A stretch of 64,000 nucleotides of DNA, taken from positions 18,295-82,294 of the forward strand of contig JALLLS010000119.1 in the NCBI GenBank assembly GCA_025094145.1, written 5' to 3'. The notes beneath the pieces are model-generated. The model was not told the origin of the DNA. It saw nothing but the letters and a program-made list of their open reading frames with translations, and did no database searches. Position numbers and translations under genes: made by a program. Positions 61,890-64,000 of this stretch are shown here, one piece after another. The stretch comes from Spinellus fusiger. Lineage: Eukaryota > Mucoromycota > Mucoromycetes > Mucorales > Phycomycetaceae. How positions within the stretch are numbered: position 1 is the stretch's first letter; every line of letters begins with the position of its first letter.

Positions 61890-64000
61890 TGTAGATGATG
61901 TGGGGTGACCCCCAACCAGCAGACAAAGACACCAATCTTGTAACCACTCCAGAGCTTTGTGGTCTTAAGCCTTCAGAAATGAGATGGCTAGGCCATACTC
62001 AAACTTGGGGTGCACAAAGGTGGAGTAGATTCTTAAGCACAGGAGGAGAGAGAAACCAGCACAACTAACACCAATCAGACTGAGGATGCCCATGACCTTG
62101 GCAACACCAGGAGACCAAGAAGACACCAGAGATGAAGCAATCAAACCTTTCTTACCAAAAGGCAAACCTAGATAAGTCACCTCATCAGCCTGAGGGAGAG
62201 GGACACCATACAGAGACAGAGTATAACCACAAGCAGTTGATGACAATGGAGACAGATGATTGAGGACCACACACTTGGAGGGGTTCCACCTAAACCCTAG
62301 AGCATATGAGTGTTGTTCAGCAAGAGCCAGCATGACTTGTACTGACTCCTTTGTACCAAAGATAGCTACATCATCTGCAAAAAGCAGAGAGTTCACTACC
62401 ACAGGCACAGAACCAGAAGAAGCACCAGAGACAGAACCAGGACCAGGACCAGAGGAAGCACCAGGAGACACTGGAAAACAGACAGAGTGAGAGTTATCAC
62501 CAGCACCAGGAAATGAACAGAGAACACCAGGGAGTGAGTTGATGTACACTGTGTACAACTGGGGACTGAGAACAGAACCCTGAAGTACACCAGTGACAGG
62601 GGAAAAGGGGAGGGAGGAGTGGTTAGATATCAACACAGAAATAGTTACTATGTCAAATAGATGTGAAATGAATGACAGGAATGGGGGAGGAGCACCAGCA
62701 GCAGACAAAGCTTGCCAGACAATGTTACGGTCAACCTTGTCATAGGCAGAGGAGATGTCCAGCAAGGCAACAACAGGATAGTGATGATGACACATGAAGT
62801 AAGCATGCATCAGCTCATGCAGACACAGTGCTTGATCCAGGGGACCACAACAAGGACAAAACCCACCCTGAGCCAGATCAGGAACAGGAGAGAACTGAGA
62901 GAGGGATGGTGCCAGACAGAACTCCAACAGCTTACAGACCACAGAAGTCAATGAAATGGGACAGTAGTTACTTGGTAGTGCTGAGTCACCCTTCTTGAAA
63001 ATGGGGAAGACTGCAGCATGGCGCCATAGTGCAGGAGTGTAGGACTATTGCCATCATAATTGAAACATAAGGGAAAGGAGTGGGGAAACAATGGGGATAA
63101 TGGGCTTCAGCATCTCAGCCTTCAAGTGATCAGAGCCAGGTGCTTTTCTGTTGGGTAATAGCTTGATACACTTGCTAACCATGGCAGTAGAGAACATAGT
63201 GCTGAAGGTACCAGAGGGACATAGGGGTGGGGAGCATAGGGGTTCATAAGGGACACTAGCTACAGAAGGGGAAGGATGTGAAGGAGGAACATAGGGGAAG
63301 GATGGGACAAAGGAAGGATATCTCCACTATACACCTGTGCAAGATGAGAAGCCATTACCTCTACTGCCTTGGACAGACCATCAGCATGGGAAAAGGAGAG
63401 TGAGGACTGGTGACGTTTCTTGAGCTACTTCACCTTGGCCATTGCCTTGGCAAAGTTTGTCTCCAGAGACCTGCAAAAGTTCTGCCATGACTGGTGTTTG
63501 GCTGCCTGGACATCAGACTTGAATCTGGCATGTGCTTGCTTGTGTTGGGCCCACCAGTGCACCTTGTCTATGCCTGTTGCATACTGCCACTGCCTGTAGC
63601 AACGTTCCCTGTTTTCAGCAGCTTGTTGGAGAGCAGGTGTCCAGTACTTCTTCCAGTGGGAGGGGCAAGACCTTTTGGTTCCCAGAGCAGTGTCCAAGGA
63701 TGCATAGATGCACTCATTGAGCTGATCATTGAGATCATCAATGGGTGGGCATGATGAAGGAGGGGAGGTGACAAGGGAGTGTAAATGAGTAGAAAGGGGG
63801 GAAGAAAGAGTGGTAAAGGTGTTGGCATAGAGGTCACATGGATCCTGTTCTTTCATATGTGCTAGATTCCAGAGGCGCCTTGGGTGGATGGTTGAAGAAG
63901 AAGGGGAAGAAGATGAACAAGAAGGCAAGGACATATCATAAGAAAAAGAAAGTGACATAAGACAATGATCAGACCCAAGGGAAAGATCAGTGTTGATGTG
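61890..64000 (-). mobile_element. LINE 5: non-LTR retrotransposon, partial (runs off the right edge)
   Basis: Minus-strand LINE related to, but distinct from, LINE 3. It enters at the right edge in the endonuclease region and is cut at about 61890 by the inverted LTR-like repeat, just after the GGHPTSST motif. The C-terminal part is absent. Confidence 0.83.
61890..64000 (-). pseudogene. LINE 5 ORF2 fragment (reverse transcriptase)
   Basis: From the right edge: SLGSDHCLMSLSFSYDMS (end of the endonuclease), linker RRLWNLAHMKEQDPC…SHWKKYWTPALQQAAENRERC…, a stop at 63425 and a degraded stretch (63424-62952) with PIYKK-type remnants (NRKAPGSDHLKAEML can be traced near 63150). Then a long open RT frame 62951-61965: DLAQGGFCPCCGPLDQALCL, LLDISSAYDKVDR (catalytic Asp), GVLQGSVLSPQLYTVYINSLP, NSLLFADDVAIFG, YLGLPFGKKG and FEYGLAISF. 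Compared with LINE 3, it has an extra Gly/Ser/Pro-rich insert (about 35 residues: GASSGPGPGSVSGASSG and neighbours) before the FADD motif. Confidence 0.82.

Overview
The window is nuclear DNA of a filamentous fungus, most likely an early-diverging one (Mucoromycota, probably Mucorales). The genes are AT-rich and split by many short introns (about 40-125 nt) with GTAAGT-type donors. They encode typical eukaryotic housekeeping proteins, and the TE mix (Tc1/mariner, IS630-like DDE elements, Helitron relics, several L1/Tad-like LINE families) is one I associate with these fungi. The phylum call is inference; no marker gene here fixes it.

Positions 1-30.6 kb form the gene-bearing half. In order: the 5' part of a coiled-coil protein gene (minus, runs off the left edge), a casein kinase 1-like kinase (1227-3275, 4 exons), a Tc1 island with two complete elements abutting (5032-7741), a MIR-domain protein (10420-11347, 6 exons), an ACS-family MFS permease (11629-13668, minus, 7 exons), ribosomal stalk protein P2 (14201-14595, minus), splicing factor CWC25 (16114-16937), cytosolic seryl-tRNA synthetase (17338-18826, minus), a small unknown gene (19184-19698), a Dbf4/Dfp1-type regulator of Cdc7 kinase (20259-22989, 6 exons), tRNA-Leu(AAG) (24345-24427), an EH-domain IRS4-like protein (25430-26659, minus), a Tc1 relic, and cytochrome b5 (29952-30614, minus, 6 exons including a 10-nt micro-exon). 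These genes work in protein synthesis, splicing, DNA-replication control, signalling and transport. There is no operon-like logic; the closest regulatory pairing is the divergent SerRS / 19184 pair with 357 bp between starts.

Positions 30.7-40.4 kb are TE wreckage: an IS630-like element inserted inside an older one of another family, a Helitron (Rep and Pif1-like helicase fragments, and two separate 3' ends with the CTRR-T signature), and a second decayed IS630-like element. One intact host gene lies here, a glutamine-synthetase-like ligase (38395-39929, 4 exons).

Positions 40.7-64 kb are almost entirely LINE retrotransposons, all on the minus strand: at least four families/subfamilies, each decayed by stops and frameshifts, nested with LTR-like repeats, a probable 491-bp solo LTR and a Tc1 element. 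The only host gene seen is tRNA-Val(UAC) at 60736-60809, and a LINE 5' end abuts its first base. A one-orientation LINE block of this kind recalls the pericentromeric LINE clusters (Grem-LINE1) described in Mucor, but this sequence alone cannot prove it.

The most unusual observations are: (1) two copies of one LINE family whose 5' ends abut the 5' end of tRNA-Val sequence; (2) LTR-like repeats carrying an array of 7-8 short hairpins with ATAA-type loops, lost in one copy between 10-bp direct repeats; (3) two unrelated Tc1/mariner elements sharing one TA; (4) three LINE families that all fuse the ORF1 stop to the ORF2 start at ATGA; (5) micro-exons of 4, 8 and 10 nt in host genes. I found no CRISPR, toxin or virus-derived gene, and no clearly new multi-gene system.
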